Shown: positions 62,530-64,000 of the stretch, one piece after another
Layout of the letters: each line of letters starts with the position of its first letter
Numbering within the stretch: position 1 is the first letter of the stretch
Origin: Blasia pusilla
Lineage: Eukaryota; Marchantiophyta; Marchantiopsida; Blasiales
Direction of reading: 5' to 3'
Assembly: GCA_050084515.1 (NCBI GenBank)
Contig: CM114273.1
Location: 17,484,001 to 17,548,000, forward strand
Length of the DNA: 64,000 nucleotides
The notes under the pieces: model-generated
What the model was told of the DNA's origin: nothing
The model's database searches: none
Seen by the model: the letters and a program-made list of their open reading frames with translations, nothing else
Made by a program: the position numbers and the translations under genes

Positions 62530-63119
62530 AAAATACTATTTTTGCTTGGACAGGACGTTCTGAAGAGACTGAAGCTTACGTACAATCAAGTTAGGTGAGA
62601 ATATCATAATTGGAAGCCCAATTGGAATCTATGGCTAGGTTACAATTATAGGCAACAGAGTTGTGTGAGAACATTGCAAATCTGAAGGAAGTCATTGAGC
62701 AGAAGCAATGTTCTTTGACAACAACATAACTTTCACGCAGCAACGATGTCAACAAACTCACAATTACTGTCAATAAATTTCGCGAGCTCTATCAGCAATC
62801 AGAAGGACTTGTTGCAACGCTTGACCATTTGCAAGGAAGTGTGGAGAAAAAAAATGTTGAAATTGATCAATTGAGGGAGGACATTGCCGAGCTGACTAGC
62901 CAAACACAACTGCTTCAAGAAAAGCATGACTCTAAAAATTCTCTGTTAGTACAACTTGAGGAACACTTGAAGAATGCAGTTTTGGTTGGTAACAACCTAT
63001 AGCTAGCTCCAACTTTAAGTATCACGGAGAATTTGCGGTAGTTGAAGGCAACTTTTTGGACTTCCAAGGTTTCGGAGAGCAGCCTGCACACAACCACTCT
63101 AAACCTCAAAGTAGAATAA
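62530..63119 (+). pseudogene. Broken coiled-coil reading frame
   Basis: One frame reads LEAQLESMARLQL, then stop, ATELCENIANLKEVIEQKQC, NKLTITVNKFRELYQQSEGL, VEKKNVEIDQLREDIAELTS and LLQEKHDSKNSLLVQLEEHL, with heptad spacing of Leu/Ile typical of a long coiled coil. Several in-frame TAG/TAA stops interrupt it, and some stand where Gln would fit. The protein is not recognised. It may be an ORF of a mobile element or a decayed structural protein. Confidence 0.45.
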
Positions 63120-63299
63120 AACACATCCCCAACGCTTCCATATGCAGCCTCCAGTTGAGTCTTACCAGCACTAGGGCTCTACATCATATCGTGGAATAAA
63201 AGTGTACATTGAACAACAAGTCTTATCAATATAACTCCGTCCTCCCAAGCTTGTGAGGAGTATCAGTTCATATATCAAAGGCGCATACCAAAGCCCAGC

Positions 63300-64000
63300 A
63301 TCCCCAAGCTGGGTGGGGAATACCGGTATGTTTATGTGAGATGCTCAAAGGCCCTCCGGAATTCGGACCTGGGCAGAGAGTTCAATCTGGTCTACAAGAG
63401 GAGACCACGGTTCCACATGAGGTACAGTCAATAGTGACAGTGTCCGCATGATAGTTGTTGGTTTGTTTTGTTTTGTTCTACCCTTTGCTAGCAAGGACCT
63501 ACTGTTTGTTTTCTCATTTGGCACTTTCCTTTAGATGTTGATGGCACCCAAGCTGGGTGGGGAATACCGGCATGTTTATGTGAGATGCTCAAAGGCCTCC
63601 CGGAGTTCAGACCTGGGCAGAGAGTTCAATCTGGTCTACAAGAGGAGACCACGGTTCCACATGAGGTACAGTCAATAGTGACAGTGTCCGCATGATAGTT
63701 GTTGGTTTGTTTTGTTTTGTTCTACCCTTTGCTAGCAGGATCTACTGTTTGTTTTCTCATTTGGCACTTTCCTTTAGATGTTGATGGCACCCAAGCTGGG
63801 TGGGGAATACCGGCATGTTTATGTGAGATGCTCAAAGTCCCCCCGGAGTTCGGACCTGGGCAGAGAGTTCAATCTGGTCTACAAGAGGAGACCACGGTTC
63901 CACATGAGGTAGAGTCAATAGTGACAGTGTCCGCATGATAGTTTTTGGTTTGTTTTGTTTTGTTCTACCCTTTGCTAGCAAGGACCTGCTGTTTGTTTTC
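63300..64000. repeat. 243-244-bp tandem repeat array, at least 2.8 units, running off the window
   Basis: The unit start AAGCTGGGTGGGGAATACCG occurs at 63306, 63550 and 63793. Units share a CATGAGGTACAGTCAATAGT block, a TTGTTTTGTTTTGTTC tract and a CTTTCCTTTAGATGTTGATG block. Differences are few, so the array is young. Unit length is larger than plant centromere satellites of about 150-180 bp. A frame through it is open in part (63699-63938). Confidence 0.95.

Noticed and set aside
63300-64000. Possible CRISPR-like array
   Set aside because: The whole 243-bp unit repeats without variable spacers, and the sequence is from a plant nuclear genome.

Overview
This window is nuclear DNA from a plant, a streptophyte and most probably a non-flowering land plant. 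Two intact intron-rich genes with canonical GT-AG junctions have clear plant homologues, and most of the remaining sequence is decayed transposable elements. The exact group (moss, liverwort, lycophyte, fern or charophyte) cannot be fixed from the sequence alone.

Layout. Bases 1-4.0 kb hold no gene apart from a short TIR element (3271-3564). Bases 4.0-22.0 kb are a cluster of three related Ty3/gypsy-type LTR retroelement copies. Copy 1 lies on the minus strand (about 4020-11150). Copy 2 is a plus-strand fragment (about 12046-14915). Copy 3 is a nearly full plus-strand coding region (about 14916-21972). A CACTA transposon fragment with a DUF4216-type region (about 11155-12045) lies between copies 1 and 2. 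From 22.9 to 27.7 kb there are minus-strand pseudogenes: a large transposon-like protein of unrecognised family and an EDM2-like PHD-finger fragment. From 28 to 35 kb there are microsatellites and element debris. A complete ten-exon GT14 (core-2/I-branching, DUF266) glycosyltransferase gene occupies 35343-39105. Bases 39-47 kb are AT-rich repeat sequence with Helitron-like ends. A complete twelve-exon CASTOR/POLLUX (DMI1)-family ion channel gene occupies 47935-56071. The right end carries more element debris, the last exon of an amino-acid/GABA transporter (minus strand, 60863-61243), a LINE fragment, a broken coiled-coil reading frame and a 243-bp tandem repeat running off the end.

The main discovery candidate is the retroelement family. 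All three copies encode a C5-cytosine DNA methyltransferase (motif I DLFGGI, catalytic PCQ, ENV, RPRLWWTNL, MGF and a motif X-like end). It lies between the aspartic protease and the reverse transcriptase. Copies 1 and 3 also carry a C4HC3 PHD finger after the integrase. The inferred order is gag (two zinc knuckles) - protease - DNA methyltransferase - RT - RNase H - integrase - PHD. This gives a selfish element both a writer of DNA methylation and a probable histone reader. All three copies are broken by stops and frameshifts. Several of the stops are TAG at former CAG codons, as expected from deamination of methylated CHG sites. Retroelements carrying cytosine methyltransferases have, from memory, been reported in the charophyte Klebsormidium and in dinoflagellates. 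The methyltransferase-plus-PHD arrangement seen here deserves checking against those.

The two intact genes are unrelated to each other: one is a Golgi-type membrane glycosyltransferase, the other a nuclear-envelope-type cation channel with RCK-like domains.
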